Origin: Siccirubricoccus sp. G192 | GTDB lineage: Bacteria; Pseudomonadota; Alphaproteobacteria; Acetobacterales; Acetobacteraceae | Length of the DNA stretch: 64,000 nucleotides | Direction of reading: 5' to 3' | Assembly (NCBI RefSeq): GCF_019084075.1 | Contig: NZ_JAHREN010000001.1 | Span: forward strand, 1,089,501 to 1,153,500 | Shown: positions 25,969 through 37,027 of the stretch, in pieces | How positions within the stretch are numbered: the first letter of the stretch is position 1 | Layout: the number at the start of each line of letters is the position of its first letter | Position numbers and translations under genes: made by a program | Notes under the pieces: generated by a model | The model's database searches: none | The model's input: the letters and a program-made list of their open reading frames with translations, nothing else | Told to the model about the DNA's origin: nothing

Positions 25969-27700
25969 GTAACCGGGGCAGATTCCTGGGCGTGGTGGTT
26001 GCGCTGGGAGCGGCGGCGTGATTCACGCTGTGCATGTCGCCGCCGGATGCCGCCTTGCTGGAGACCCTCTCGCTCGCTGAACTGCGGGACCTCGTCGGTG
26101 CGCTGGCGTCGGAGGTCGCACGGTTGAGGGCCGTCAGCGAGGCGCAGCAGGCGGCGATGGCGAGCCTGAAGGTTGAGAGCCAAGCCTTGCGCGACGAGGT
26201 AGCCCGGCTGAAGGGGCTTCCGCCGCGGCCGCCGTCGCGGCCTTCCGGGATGGAGCAGGCGACCGGCGGCGGCAGCGGGACGGGCCCAGGCGGCAAGCGG
26301 TCACGGCGCCGGCGGGGTGCCAAGCGCGACCGGGAGGCAGTCACCGCTGAGGTGGTGGTGAAGGCCGAGCCCCCAGCTGGGTCGCGCTTCAAGGGCTACC
26401 AGGACATTCTGGTGCGCGAGTTGCGCCTCACGGCCGAGGTGGTGCGCTATCGCCGCGAGCGCTGGCTGGCGCCCTCGGGCGAGACGGTGCTGGCGGCGCT
26501 GCCTGAGGGGATCGTCGGCGGCTTCGGGCCCGGGCTGCGGCGCTTTCTGCTGGTGGCGCACGCCCAGGGCCAGGTGACAACGGAGCGGCTGACGGCGCTG
26601 CTGGCCGGGGTCGGCATCGAGATCTCCAAGCGCCAGGTGGTGCGGCTGCTGACCGCGCGGCTCGACGACCTCATCGTCGAGGACCGGGAGGTGCTGCGCG
26701 CCGGCCTGGCCACGGCAGGCTGGGTGACGGTGGACGACACCGCGGCGCGGCACGCCCGGCAGGACGGCTTCACGACGCAGATCGGCGACGACCGGTTCAC
26801 CGCCTTCCGCACCGGCACCTCGAAATCGCGCGAGGCGTTCCTCTCGACGCTCCGTGCCGGGCACGGCGGATACGTGATCAGCGAGGCGGCGCTCGACTAC
26901 ATGCGCGGACGCGCCCTGGCTGGGCCGGTGGTCAATCTGCTGGCGAGCCACCCGGCGAAGGTCTTCGCCGACGAAGCCGCCTGGACGGCGCACCTCGCGG
27001 TGCTCGGCATCGACCGCCTGGCGGTCACCCCCGACCCGGTGCGGATTGCCACAGAGGGAGCGCTCTGGGGCACGATCAAGACGCATGGCCTGCTGCCCGG
27101 GACGGTGATCGTCTCCGACGATGCCGGCCAGTTCCGCCTCGGTGACCACGCGCTCTGCTGGGTCCATGCCGAGCGCCTGGTGCACAAGCTGGTGCCCACC
27201 ACCGACGAGCAACGCCGCGCCATTGAGCTCACCCGAACCCTGATCTGGTGGTTCTACGCCGACCTGAAGGCCTGGCGGCGCGAGCCCTGCCCCAGACGGG
27301 CGGCGGCGCTGCGGGCGCGGTTCGACCGGATCTTCACCCGCTGTACCGGCCATGTCGTGCTGGACCGGCTGCTGGCGCGCCTGCACCGCCGCAAGGCCGA
27401 ACTGCTGCGGGTCCTCGAGCGGCCCGAGATCCCGCTGCACACCAACGGCTCGGAGAACGACATCCGCGCCTGCGTCACCAAGCGCAAGATCTCCGGCGGC
27501 ACCATGAGCGAGGCGAGACGCACCGCCCGCGACGTCCTGCTCGGCCTGATGAAGACCTGCCGCAAGCTCGGCGTCTCCTTCTACCGCTACCTCGGCGACC
27601 GCTTGCGCGTCCCCGGCGCCGAGCCGATCCCGCCGCTGCCGGATCTCGTCCGCCAGGCCGACGCCCCAGCCTGAGCCGCCCGGGAATTTGCCCCTGTTAC
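25969..27700 (+). mobile_element. Single-gene IS66-like element (about 1.73 kb)
   Basis: The ends form inverted repeats: GTAACCGGGGCAGATTCCTG at 25969 and, read inward from 27700, GTAACAGGGGCAAATTCCCG. Only one gene lies inside, without the accessory tnpA/tnpB found in classical IS66, so it is a solo-type member. No 8-bp duplication was found at the borders. The 200 bases to its left (25769-25968) are the original downstream DNA of the CoA-transferase operon and show no gene. Confidence 0.75.
26034..27674 (+). CDS. IS66-family transposase (solo type)
   Basis: A 546-residue protein. An N-terminal coiled-coil (LRDLVGALASEVARLRAVSE, MASLKVESQALRDEVARLKG) leads into a basic Pro/Gly/Arg linker (KRSRRRRGAKRDRE). 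The IS66 core follows: VRELRLTAEVVRYRRERWLA, GWVTVDDTAARHARQDGF with the first Asp, VIVSDDAGQFRLGDHALCWV with the second Asp and HAER, and the C-terminal HTNGSENDIRACVTKRKISG with the Glu. The gene is intact and reads from end to end of the element. Confidence 0.88.
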   Translation: MSPPDAALLETLSLAELRDLVGALASEVARLRAVSEAQQAAMASLKVESQALRDEVARLKGLPPRPPSRPSGMEQATGGGSGTGPGGKRSRRRRGAKRDREAVTAEVVVKAEPPAGSRFKGYQDILVRELRLTAEVVRYRRERWLAPSGETVLAALPEGIVGGFGPGLRRFLLVAHAQGQVTTERLTALLAGVGIEISKRQVVRLLTARLDDLIVEDREVLRAGLATAGWVTVDDTAARHARQDGFTTQIGDDRFTAFRTGTSKSREAFLSTLRAGHGGYVISEAALDYMRGRALAGPVVNLLASHPAKVFADEAAWTAHLAVLGIDRLAVTPDPVRIATEGALWGTIKTHGLLPGTVIVSDDAGQFRLGDHALCWVHAERLVHKLVPTTDEQRRAIELTRTLIWWFYADLKAWRREPCPRRAAALRARFDRIFTRCTGHVVLDRLLARLHRRKAELLRVLERPEIPLHTNGSENDIRACVTKRKISGGTMSEARRTARDVLLGLMKTCRKLGVSFYRYLGDRLRVPGAEPIPPLPDLVRQADAPA

Positions 27701-27752
27701 GAACCAGGTGAGCTAAGCCACTGATTTTGCAGGCTTCCTTTCGCAGATTGGC

Positions 27753-27777
27753 CAAAGTCGAGGCCCGTTCTATGGCG
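27753..27777 (+). repeat. 25-bp direct repeat, copy B
   Basis: Exact second copy of the repeat at 18436-18460, located between the solo IS66 element and the end of the multicopper oxidase gene. Confidence 0.6.
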
Positions 27778-27876
27778 GGGGCCCCGCTCCTCCCTCCGGC
27801 GCGCGGTTCGGGGGAGAAGCCGCGACGGCGGGGGTCCCGGTAGTGTCGAGCCGCCGCCGCCGCGGTCAAGGCGGGG

Positions 27877-30255
27877 TCAGTGCGGCTGCAGCAGCACCGG
27901 CTGCACCCGGATGCGCGCCATCATGCCCCCGTCCTCATGCTCCAGGATGTGGCAGTGGTACACGAAGTCGCCGATCTGGCTGAACGGGATCCGCACCACC
28001 ACCGGCGGTGAGTCGCAGCGTCCCTGGCCGCCGCCCGCCGGGCGCCAGGCGGCGATGGTGCCGTCGCAGCCCGGCGCCCGCTGCGGCGAGCCCTGCCGCA
28101 TCCGGCCATGCGGCACCGGCACATTGTCCTGCAGCACGGCGCTGCCCTGGATGCTGCCCGGCACCGGCGGCAGGCCGGCACCGCCCCGCAGCAACCGGAA
28201 GCGCGTCTGGTGGATGTGGAAGTTGTGGTCTTCGGCGGTGAGGTTCACCAGTTCCCACTCCTCCTCGACCGGCGGAGCCCCGGGCGGATGCAGCACCGGC
28301 ACCGGCACGCAGACCGTGATGTCGTCCGCCCGGAAGGAGGTGATGGGTTGCGTCGGGCCGACGGGGTTGCCCTGCGCGTCCACCTCCTCATAGCCAAGGC
28401 CGAAGCTGTCATCGCCGGGCTGCGGCTTGTTCTGGCTGTCGATGCCGGGTTTTACCTTGCCGAAGAAGATGCGGCGGCGATGCCCGGGCGGCAGGCGGTG
28501 GCAATCCACGCCGGGTGCCGGGTGGCCGAGCTTCACTTCGGGGCTGATGCCGCCAGGCGCGAGGCGCAGGCCGGGCGGCAATGCCGGGAGCGGCGCCGCG
28601 GCCGCCTGTGCCGCGAGTTGCTGCGCCTGCGCGACCTCCACCGGCCGCTCGGCGCCGGGCACCCGCAGCCGCGCCGTGCCGAAGACGCCCTGCGGATCGA
28701 GCATTGCCATGGCCTCGCCGCGCACACCGAGGAAGGGCACGGGCGGCGCCGGGAGGGCCGGTGCCGGCGTGAAGGTGACGCTGGCGAGGTCCACGGCCGG
28801 CCAATTGTCGCCAAGCTGCTCTGTCTCCCCGGTCTGCACCTTGGTGGTGCGGAACACCGCATGCGAGGGGCCGGCGCCTGCCAGGGCGAGGTGGTGGCCC
28901 TGCGCCGGGTCGCGCCGCGCCACCCAGATCTCGGCACGCGCGCTCGGCATCATGTGCAGGCCGGTGGCGCAGACCGGCTCGCCCCGCAGCGGGCGGTGGC
29001 CGCCCTGCGGCGAGACGGTCGGGCCCGCGTCCGGGCAGCGCGCGAGGTCGATCTTGTGGCCGAGCATCCCCTGCAGCGCCTCGAAGTGCGTACCCCGCGG
29101 GATGTCGAAGGCGATGCCGTCCATGGAGAGCACCTGCACCAGCATCGGGGTGCCGCTGCCGGGCGCGACGAGCTGGAGGTGGTAGGTGCGGCTGGCACCG
29201 GCATTGGTGATGCGCCAGATGCTGCCGGCGGGCGGCACATGGATTTCCGGGTAGGCTTGCCCGTTGACCGTGTGGAACCAGGCGCCGCCGTCATGGCCGG
29301 GGACGCCAGGGCAGGAGCCCTGCCACGGCCTGTTTCCCGCGGCGGGCTCGGCGGCGCAGAATCCCGGGTCCTGCTGCGTCAGCAAGGTGCCGTCACCCTC
29401 GACCTCGCTATCCTTCAGCATCAGGTATTCCCTGCGGATCCGCCCGCTGAAGCCGGTGCAATCGGGGTCGTCGCAGAGATAGCGGCCCACCGCGCCTACA
29501 GTGATGGTGCCGGCGAGCCCGGCCGTGACCTGGTTCAGCGCCAGGCCGTGCCCGTGCGGGTGGAACCAGAACAGGCCGGCCGGGTGGTTGTCGGGCAGGT
29601 CAATCTCGTACTCGACCGCGCCCTGGGCGATGTCGTGGATGTCGCCGTGCCCGGCCGGATGCGTGCCGCCGACCGGCGACAGGTTGGGGCTTTGGACGGC
29701 GCCGCAGGTGTCCGGGGGAAGAGTGGCAGGCGGCGGCGGCGCCTGATACGGATTCTGCACCAGCACGAACACGTAGTCGCCGAAGCTCGGCAGCGCCGGC
29801 GTGGCGCGGCGCGGCTCCACGATCAGCCCATGGGTGTGCAGGTTGGTCGGGTTGCTCAGCAGCGGCAGCCCGAGGTCGTTCACCACGGCGTGCTTGGCCT
29901 GGTCGCAGTTCTGCAGCGCCGGCAGCCTGTTGACCAGGCGGATGCGCAGCTTGTCGCCGGGCTGCAATTGCAGCCGCACGCCCCCATAGGGTGCCGCGGC
30001 GTCGGGTGGGCAGGCGTCGCCGCCGCCGGCGGGACGGGGGCAGACCTGGTAGGTCCAGGCCTGGACCTGCCTGGTGCCGAGCACCGTCTGCCGCGGCGCG
30101 GCGACGATGATCAGGTCGAGAAGCCCGTTGCTGCTGGCGAACACGGGCGGTGGTTGCAAGGTCTCCGCACCCGCGAGGGCGGCGGGCAGCAACCCGGCCG
30201 CGAAGGCGAGCGCCGCCCATGCGGCACGGGGCGGATGTGGGCGAGGCCTGGTCAT
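27877..30255 (-). CDS. Exported multicopper oxidase
   Basis: A 792-residue oxidase with a Tat-like or Sec signal peptide (RPRPHPPRAAWAALAFAAGL...LAGA). All four copper motifs are visible: LHTHGLIV (140-143), FWFHPHGHG (232-237), HNFHIHQTRF in the last cupredoxin domain, and YHCHILEHEDGGMM close to the C-terminus (His767 onward), with Met as axial T1 ligand. These build the type 1 site and the trinuclear T2/T3 cluster, so it should oxidise a substrate and reduce O2 to water. Several long Pro-rich inserts enlarge it compared with CueO-type proteins. The ATG at 30255 is preceded by GAGGGGC; an in-frame upstream extension is rejected. It is divergent from the giant oxidase operon, suggesting shared control. 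Confidence 0.9.
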   Translation of the reverse strand: MTRPRPHPPRAAWAALAFAAGLLPAALAGAETLQPPPVFASSNGLLDLIIVAAPRQTVLGTRQVQAWTYQVCPRPAGGGDACPPDAAAPYGGVRLQLQPGDKLRIRLVNRLPALQNCDQAKHAVVNDLGLPLLSNPTNLHTHGLIVEPRRATPALPSFGDYVFVLVQNPYQAPPPPATLPPDTCGAVQSPNLSPVGGTHPAGHGDIHDIAQGAVEYEIDLPDNHPAGLFWFHPHGHGLALNQVTAGLAGTITVGAVGRYLCDDPDCTGFSGRIRREYLMLKDSEVEGDGTLLTQQDPGFCAAEPAAGNRPWQGSCPGVPGHDGGAWFHTVNGQAYPEIHVPPAGSIWRITNAGASRTYHLQLVAPGSGTPMLVQVLSMDGIAFDIPRGTHFEALQGMLGHKIDLARCPDAGPTVSPQGGHRPLRGEPVCATGLHMMPSARAEIWVARRDPAQGHHLALAGAGPSHAVFRTTKVQTGETEQLGDNWPAVDLASVTFTPAPALPAPPVPFLGVRGEAMAMLDPQGVFGTARLRVPGAERPVEVAQAQQLAAQAAAAPLPALPPGLRLAPGGISPEVKLGHPAPGVDCHRLPPGHRRRIFFGKVKPGIDSQNKPQPGDDSFGLGYEEVDAQGNPVGPTQPITSFRADDITVCVPVPVLHPPGAPPVEEEWELVNLTAEDHNFHIHQTRFRLLRGGAGLPPVPGSIQGSAVLQDNVPVPHGRMRQGSPQRAPGCDGTIAAWRPAGGGQGRCDSPPVVVRIPFSQIGDFVYHCHILEHEDGGMMARIRVQPVLLQPH

Positions 30256-30808
30256 GGAGCATGCCCCTCCTGGTGCCGCCGCGCCGGGCAGGTGGCACCC
30301 TTCGCCGGTGGCGGACACCCCCTCGGCATCCGCTCGGGGCCGGCGTCCCAGGATAGGACAGGGGCGCTGAAACATGCTGAGCTATATGTCCGACCAGCCA
30401 TTACCCGGCGAGAGTGGGCCAAAAAACCCCGCGAGATTCGTGGAGGGGCGGACATCTCCCCTCTGTCCAGGGACAGGGGCGGATGCCCCAGGAAGGCTGT
30501 GGCGCGTCGCAGCCAGCTTGAACCCCGGCTGTAGTGCTTCCGTAATGGGCCTATATGCGGCCGCCTCTGCCCGCCTGGCCCTGAGGCGCACTAGCGGGCA
30601 GTGTACCGAGACAGAAGATTTAGGGCGCTGCGGATAAATAAGAAATTCGTGATCGATTAAACATTCTCTCACTTCGTATACGGAATTCGGCGATGCTTCC
30701 ATCTAGGCGTTCAAGATGGAGCGGAATTGGTGCGTATTCGGCTCTTTCCAACCTAGCTGAAGCGCAGCTTACCAATCCGTGGGCGCAGGGAATTTGTGGG
30801 GGTTTGCA
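30256..30808 (+). promoter_or_regulatory. Divergent promoter region between two multicopper oxidases
   Basis: About 550 bases without a supported gene. A perfect inverted repeat CTGTCC-AG-GGACAG (30463-30476), extended by flanking CCCC and GGGG, could form a strong hairpin or bind a dimeric regulator. A distinctly AT-richer stretch at 30630-30695 (ataaataagaaattcg, gattaaacattctctc) is the best place for a promoter of the giant oxidase operon. No regulator gene is encoded here, so control must come from elsewhere. Confidence 0.5.
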
Positions 30809-33800
30809 ATGCGAACTCTGGGCAAGACCATATGCGCCGCCCGGGCCGGCCAATACCTCGGCGGGCTTGCCGTTCTCGCTGTTGCTCTGCTCGCCGCCGA
30901 CCAGGCGCAGACCGCGCCACGCGAGAGACCCTCCACAGCGCCGCAGCCGGACGCTGCCTGTCAGCGGATCGTCACCGCCGATGTGGTGGCGCTGGAGCAG
31001 GCCTATATCCTGAACCGGTTCGGCGCCTTCGTGCCCGCCGGCATGCTCTATGCCCTGCGGCATGATGTCGTGCCGCGCGAGGGTAGCGGGCCGCTCCGCC
31101 CCGGCAATGTGAAGCTGCGGCCGGACAAGCGGCCGCGCCCCCTCGTCCTACGTGCCAACGAAGGCGATTGCCTCGAGGTGCAGTTCGAGAACCTCCTCTC
31201 GCCCGATTGGGAGGAGGAGGGCGGCATCCCACAGGAGGATGGGGGCCGGCTGCCGGCGCATGCTGCAAGCCATGCCGGCGCGCCGCCGCGCCCGGGGCAG
31301 GTGAATCCCAGCCCGGTCAGCCTTGATGCCCCACGCACCCGCGCCGCCTCCTTCCACATCACCGGGCTCGATCTCGTGCCGATCCCGCCGGCGCAATGCC
31401 CCGTGGATGCGATCTGCGGCGGGGATGGCGCGAATGTCGGCCTGCCCGGCCGGCAGGGCATCGCCTTCAACCCGCAGACGGCGGCGGCGGTGCGCGCCGA
31501 TTTTGATCTCGGCTCCCTGGCGAAGCCAGGCCAGCGCGCCGTCACCCGCTGGCGTGCGACCAAGGAGGGCACCTATTTCGCCTATTCCACCGCCGCTCCG
31601 GTGGGCGGGGAGGGCGATGGCGGCCAGATCGGCCTTGGCCTCTTCGCCGCAGTGACCGTCGAGCCGGCCGGCTCCGTCTGGTACCGCTCGCAGGTCACCG
31701 AGGCGGAGTTGCAGGCTGTGGCGCGGCCGGCCTTGAATGGCCGCCACCCCTATGCCGCGCTGGATTATGGGAAGGAGCGGAGCATCGGCGGTCGCCCGGT
31801 GCCGATCCTCGCCATGCTCGACAGCGAAAACCGCATTGTGCACAGCGACCTTAATGCCGTGGTGGTGGCGCCCGAACCGCCGGGCCGCGGCGAACCGGCG
31901 GCTTGCCGCGATGCGATGTTCGGCAGCTCCTGCGGCCGATCCTTCCGCGAATTCACCGTCATCATGCATGACGAGGTGCATGCGGCGCAGGCTTTCGCCG
32001 AGCTTGAGGATGAGAACAACCCGCTCTCCCTCATCCGCGATGGCATGGGCATCAATTATGGCGTGGCGAGCATGGGCTCGCTGGTGATGTCCACGCCGGC
32101 CATGCGCAACACCGGCGTCGCCCGCAACTGCCCGGAATGCCGCGCCGAGGAGTTCTTCCTGAGCTCCTGGGCCAATGGCGACCCGGCGCTGATCCTGGAC
32201 TACGAGGGCGAGCGTCCGGTCGGAGCGCGCTACCCGGACGACCCCGCCAATGTCCACCACTCCTATCTTGGCGACCCGGTCCGGTTCCGCAACTTACATG
32301 CGGGGCCGAAGGAGACGCATGTCTTCCACCTGCATGCGCACCAGTGGGTCATGGATGCGGAGGACCCCAACTCCGTCTATCTCGACTCTCAGACCATCTC
32401 GCCTGGCGCTACCTTCAGTTACGGCATTGAATTCGGTGGCGGCGGCAATCGCAACCTCACCGTCGGCGACAGCATCTTTCACTGTCACCTTTACCCGCAT
32501 TTCGCCCAGGGCATGTGGGAGCTGTGGCGGGTGCACGACACTTTTGAGGATGGCCGCCGGGGCCTGTTCGACCCCACAAGGCCGCCGGGCCCCAGTAATG
32601 ATCCGCGCGGCCGCAGCCTGCCGGACGGCGAGGTGGCGGACGGGATCGCCACGCCGGCCATCGTGCCGATCCCGGGCACCGCGCTCGCACCGCTGCCGAC
32701 CTCCGATTCCGCGGCTATCCGTTCTACATCCCCGGCAACCCCGGCCACCGGCCGCCCCAGCCGGTGCTGGACATGGATGTGCTCGCCTCGGCGAACTGGA
32801 CCGACCCCGAGACCGAGCCGCCGACCGAGGCCATCGTTAATGGCGGCCTGCCGCGGCATGTGGTGGAGCATGGCACGCTCCTCCGCAACACGCCGGAGGT
32901 GCTGGAGCGCGCGGCCCGGCGCGGCGGCGAGGCCGCGCAGGTCATCGCCGCGCGCGTCCGGCGGCAGGACCCTGGGGCGCTCTCGGCGCTGGCCAGTGAA
33001 TGGGAGACGCTGACTATCCGCCCGCTGCGCCACAGCGGCGAGCCGGCGGAACGCACTGCCATGGAATTCCACGAGGGCAGGCTGCGGGCCCCCGGCTTCG
33101 AGCCGGTGCCGGTGCCGGTGCCGACGCCGCCGAACCCGGGCTGGTGGCAGCCGCGCTTCGCCTACCGCACCGACACCGCGGCGACCATCCCCATCCAGCG
33201 GCCCCGCGGGGAGAAGGGCCTGTTCCAGGTGAACGCCTTGCCGCGCGCGCCTGGCGCCCCCTTCGCTAATCCCTGCCCGGAAGGTACGCCGGTCCGCCAT
33301 TACCGCGGCGCCTTCATCCAAACGGAGCTGACCTACAACCGCCACGGCTGGTTCGACCCGCAGGGACGGATCCTCATCCTTGAGGACGACATCAAGGACA
33401 TCATTGATCCGGCGACCCGCACCCGACTGCCGGAGCCGCTCTTCTTCCGCGCCAACTCCGGCGAGTGCATCCAGTTCCTGTCGTCCAACTTCATGCCCAG
33501 CGCACTGAATGTGGACGACTTCCAGATCTACACGCCGACCGACACGATCGGTCAGCACATCCATCTGGTGAAGTTCGACGTCACCTCCTCCGATGGCTCC
33601 AGCAATGGCTGGAACTACGAGGACGCGACCTTCTCGCCAGATGAGGTGCGGGAGCGGATCTTCGCCTATAACCGCACCCTCAATGCCACCAACAGCCCAG
33701 AGCCGCGGTTGGCACCGCAGGCGCATCCGCTGTTCCGCCCTGGCGGCAGTATCTGGGAAGCCGCGGGCGGCGATGTGAGCCACCCGGTGCATGGCCGCCT

Positions 33801-36800
33801 GTTGCGGCGTGGACTCTGCCCGGCGCAGGAGCTGACCGAGCCCGACGAGGCCTATGCCGAGCGGCTGAACACGGAGCACCCGCTCTGCGGCGCGCAGCGA
33901 ACCACCCAGCGCTGGTGGGCCGACCCGATCCTCAACCGCCTCAGCGGCCGCGACAACACGCTGCGCACCGTCTTCACCCATGACCATTTGGGCCCCAGTT
34001 CACACCAGCAGCACGGCCTCTATGCCGGGCTGGTGATCGAGCCGGCGAACTCGCTCTGGCTAAAACCGGGCGAGACGCTGACGCCGGCGGAGGTGGCGGG
34101 GCTCGCGACCCCAGGCTCGGCGGTGGAGGCCAGGCTACTCGGTGGCTCGAACCTTGCACGCCCCACCATGCCGGCGCTGCGGCGCGAGCAAGGCCATCTG
34201 CTCCGCCGGCTAGAGCCGCGCGAGCCGCTGCGGCTGCGCGGCGATGGCGGCCCGACGGCGACGATCGCCAACATCATCGCGCCAGCCTGCATCGGCGATG
34301 GCGATTCCAACCCGCTGCAGCCCGATGTCGGGCGCAACCGTCCAGGCCCCGCCGGCTGCCCCCCCAGACCAGGCAAGCGACGACACACGGCGGGAATTCG
34401 CCATTGCCATCGCCGATTTCGGCATCGCCTACAACACGGCGCTGGAGCCAATCAATCCGGAGCCGCGCGGGGATTCGATGCTGCGCGATGCCAGCAGCAT
34501 CCGTTTTGGCCGGCGCCACGTGGCCGAGACGCCGGCGCGACCGCTCGGCATCTCCTCGGAGGATCCCGGCAGCCAGCTCGTGAACTATCGGCACGAGCCG
34601 CTGCCATTGCGCATTGCCGAGGCGAGCGAGGACCGGGCACGGGGCGGCTTCGACTATCGCCAGGCGCGCCAGCGCGCCGACCGGGCGAGCCCCTGCCGGC
34701 CGGGGGATGCGGATTGCCTCGGCGACATGGCCAATGCCTTCAGCACGCGCGTCCATGCCGGGCGCGACGAGTGGCTGGCGGGCCACCGGCAGCCGGCGAC
34801 AGTGACCGCAGCGACGCGCGAACTACTGCGCGGCACGCCGCATGAGGCGCGGCTCGACATCCTGCTCAGCCAGGTCGAGCAGTGGCGGCGCGATTTCAAC
34901 TGTGCCCTCTATCCGGCCTCCCTACTGCCCGCCTGGGACGGCGACCAGGATGACAGGAAGGCAGAACGCTGCGACCCAAGGATCGAGCGGCGGGAGCCCT
35001 GGCGCGTCTTTGGCGACCCGGCGACGCCGATCCTGCCGGCTTATGAAGGTGACCCGGTGCAGATCCGGCTGATCCAGGGCGCGCAGGAGGCGCAGCACGT
35101 TTTCACCATGAACGGGGTGAAATGGCCGCGGGTGCCCGGTCTTGGCCGCAGCGCCGCGCGGCCGCCCGGGCAGTCGGGCCCGGGCTTCGTGAACGCCCAA
35201 TCCATCGGCATCTCCGAGCATTTCGAGTTCGACGTCATCGTCAACCCGCTCGACGCCCCGCATGTTGACTATCTTTATTTCGGCTCCTCGGTGGACCAGC
35301 TCTGGGATGGACTGTGGGGTGTCATGCGCAGCTTCTCGCGACCGGAGACCTCACCGGCGCCCCAGCCACTGCCCAGCTCGGCCAGCGCCGGCGAGGCGCG
35401 CCTTGCACCACAGGAGTTCCTGGCGACGCTCGGCAACCCGCCGCCACCACGGCCGGAGACCGGCGACAAGAAGCTTGCGGTCTGCAGCCCAGCGCGGCCC
35501 GGTGCCGCAGTGCCCTACCGCGCCTTCGACGTCAGCGCCGTTCGGGTCTGCGACCTCTTCGGCGATTGCGGGGGCCCGGCGCCGAGCGGGCTGGAATACA
35601 GCCGCCGCTTCGGCATCCGCGACGAGCGCTCCGTGATCTACGTGCAGAATGGCGCGCCGCGGCACTGCATGGCCGACAACCTGGCGCGCGGCTGCGGCGA
35701 TCCGGCACGGCGCAGCAATGCCGAGGTGCTGCAATCCCTCCGCCACGACTTCGCCGAGGGACGCCCGCTGGAGCCGCTGGTGCTGCGCGCCGCTGCGGGC
35801 GAGTGCCTGGAGGTGACGCTGCGCAACCACCTGCCGCTCACGCTCGAGGACGGGCCGACGACGGGCGAGGACGGCAAGCCCGCCGAGGTGCCGGAGGCAG
35901 GCGCCTACCACAACTTCCTGCCGATGATTACGGATGGCTTCAACCTGAACCAGTTCCGCATGTCGAGTTCGGTCGGTCTCTCGGCACCGCGTGTCGCGCA
36001 GCACCCGCTCTGGGCCGACGGCTCCAATATCGGGCTGAACGGCGCCGTCATTGACCGCGACGCGGGGCCGGCCGCCTGGGGTCAGGGCTCGCTGCTGCTG
36101 CCCTGCCGGCGGCAGGATGGCGAGAATTGCCAGACGCGCTTCTGGTGGAGCGCTACGGATTTGGAGCGCGGCCATGCGCCGGTGGAATTCGGCGGTCTGC
36201 CGCTGCGTTCCTTCGGAGATCCCATCAAGCATCCGATGCACGGCCTTGGCGGCGCGCTGGTGATCGGGCCAGAGCGGTCGGAGGTCTGCCCGGACGACCG
36301 CTTCGGCGCCGCGCGGCGGCGGCCGGACGGTTCGGCCTGGCCGGGCGGTGTCAGCGCAGAGATCTGCGCGCCTGGTGGGCGGCGCTACGTGGACCACGTG
36401 CTGATGGTGCAGGACGGGGTGAACGCCACCCGCGGCGGCCTGCCGGTCGGCAACCTCTTCGGCGCTGAGGAGCCAGATGATTATGGGCTGAAGGCCCTCA
36501 ACTACCGCACGGAGCCCCTCTGGGCGCGCCGCGGCAACGACCCGAGCGTCGGATTCCCCGAACGGAACGAGATGGACTACAGCCGGGTGCTGTCCTCCGC
36601 CCGGCTGCAGGATGGCGGCTGCGCTGCCGGCATTGACCCGTCGTTGCGCGCACCAACGCCCTGCGACCCGGAGACACCGGTGCTGACGGCGCGCGCAGGG
36701 GAGGTGGTGCGACTGCACTTCGTTCATCCCGGCGGCCATACGCGGCAGCAGGGGCTGGCGGTCAGCGGCCATGGCTGGAATCCCTTCCCCTGGTCGGCGG

Positions 36801-37027
36801 ATTCCCGTGTCTTCGATGCCGGGCGCCGCACCGGCCTACATCAGGGCGTGTTCAACGCCTTCGCGCCGATGATGGGCATCTCGCTGCAACTCGATGCCGG
36901 GGGCGCGGCACGGGTGCCGATGGACTACCTGATCCGCAGCCAAGCGAGCTTCGTCTTCGACAACGGTCTCTGGGGCTTGCTGCGGGTGGAGCCACCGGCG
37001 CGGCGGCAAGGGCAGGAGGCACGCTGA
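30809..37027 (+). CDS. Giant multi-domain multicopper oxidase (MnxG/McoA-like), broken by two frameshifts
   Basis: About 2070 residues when joined, against 450-800 for ordinary multicopper oxidases. A signal peptide starts MRTLGKTICAARAG. Segment 1 (to about 32697) has FHITGLDL, THVFHLHAHQWVMD and SIFHCHLYPHFAQGMW. Segment 2 (to about 34360) has GQHIHLVKFD and FTHDHLGPSSHQQHGLY. Segment 3 contains further cupredoxin-like domains (QHVFTMNGVKWP, KHPMHGLGGALVIGPE, HFVHPGGHTRQQGLAVSGHG). The frame changes once at about 32697 (one base missing) and back at seven C residues, 34359-34365 (one extra); the protein reads through perfectly if both are corrected (RFRGYPFYIPGNPGH bridges the first). Architecture and HQQHG-type motif resemble large bacterial Mn(II) oxidases. 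It heads an operon with a copper chaperone and a cytochrome c. Confidence 0.82.

Noticed and set aside
26301..27869. A 522-codon minus-strand frame
   Set aside because: It is the complement of the intact IS66 transposase and has no recognisable domain.
28108..30534. An 808-codon open frame on the plus strand
   Set aside because: It lies opposite the multicopper oxidase, whose copper motifs prove the minus strand; the plus-strand product is an Arg/His/Gly-rich shadow.
32491..33987. A long minus-strand frame inside the giant oxidase region
   Set aside because: It is the complement of well-conserved cupredoxin sequence and crosses the frameshift site without meaning.
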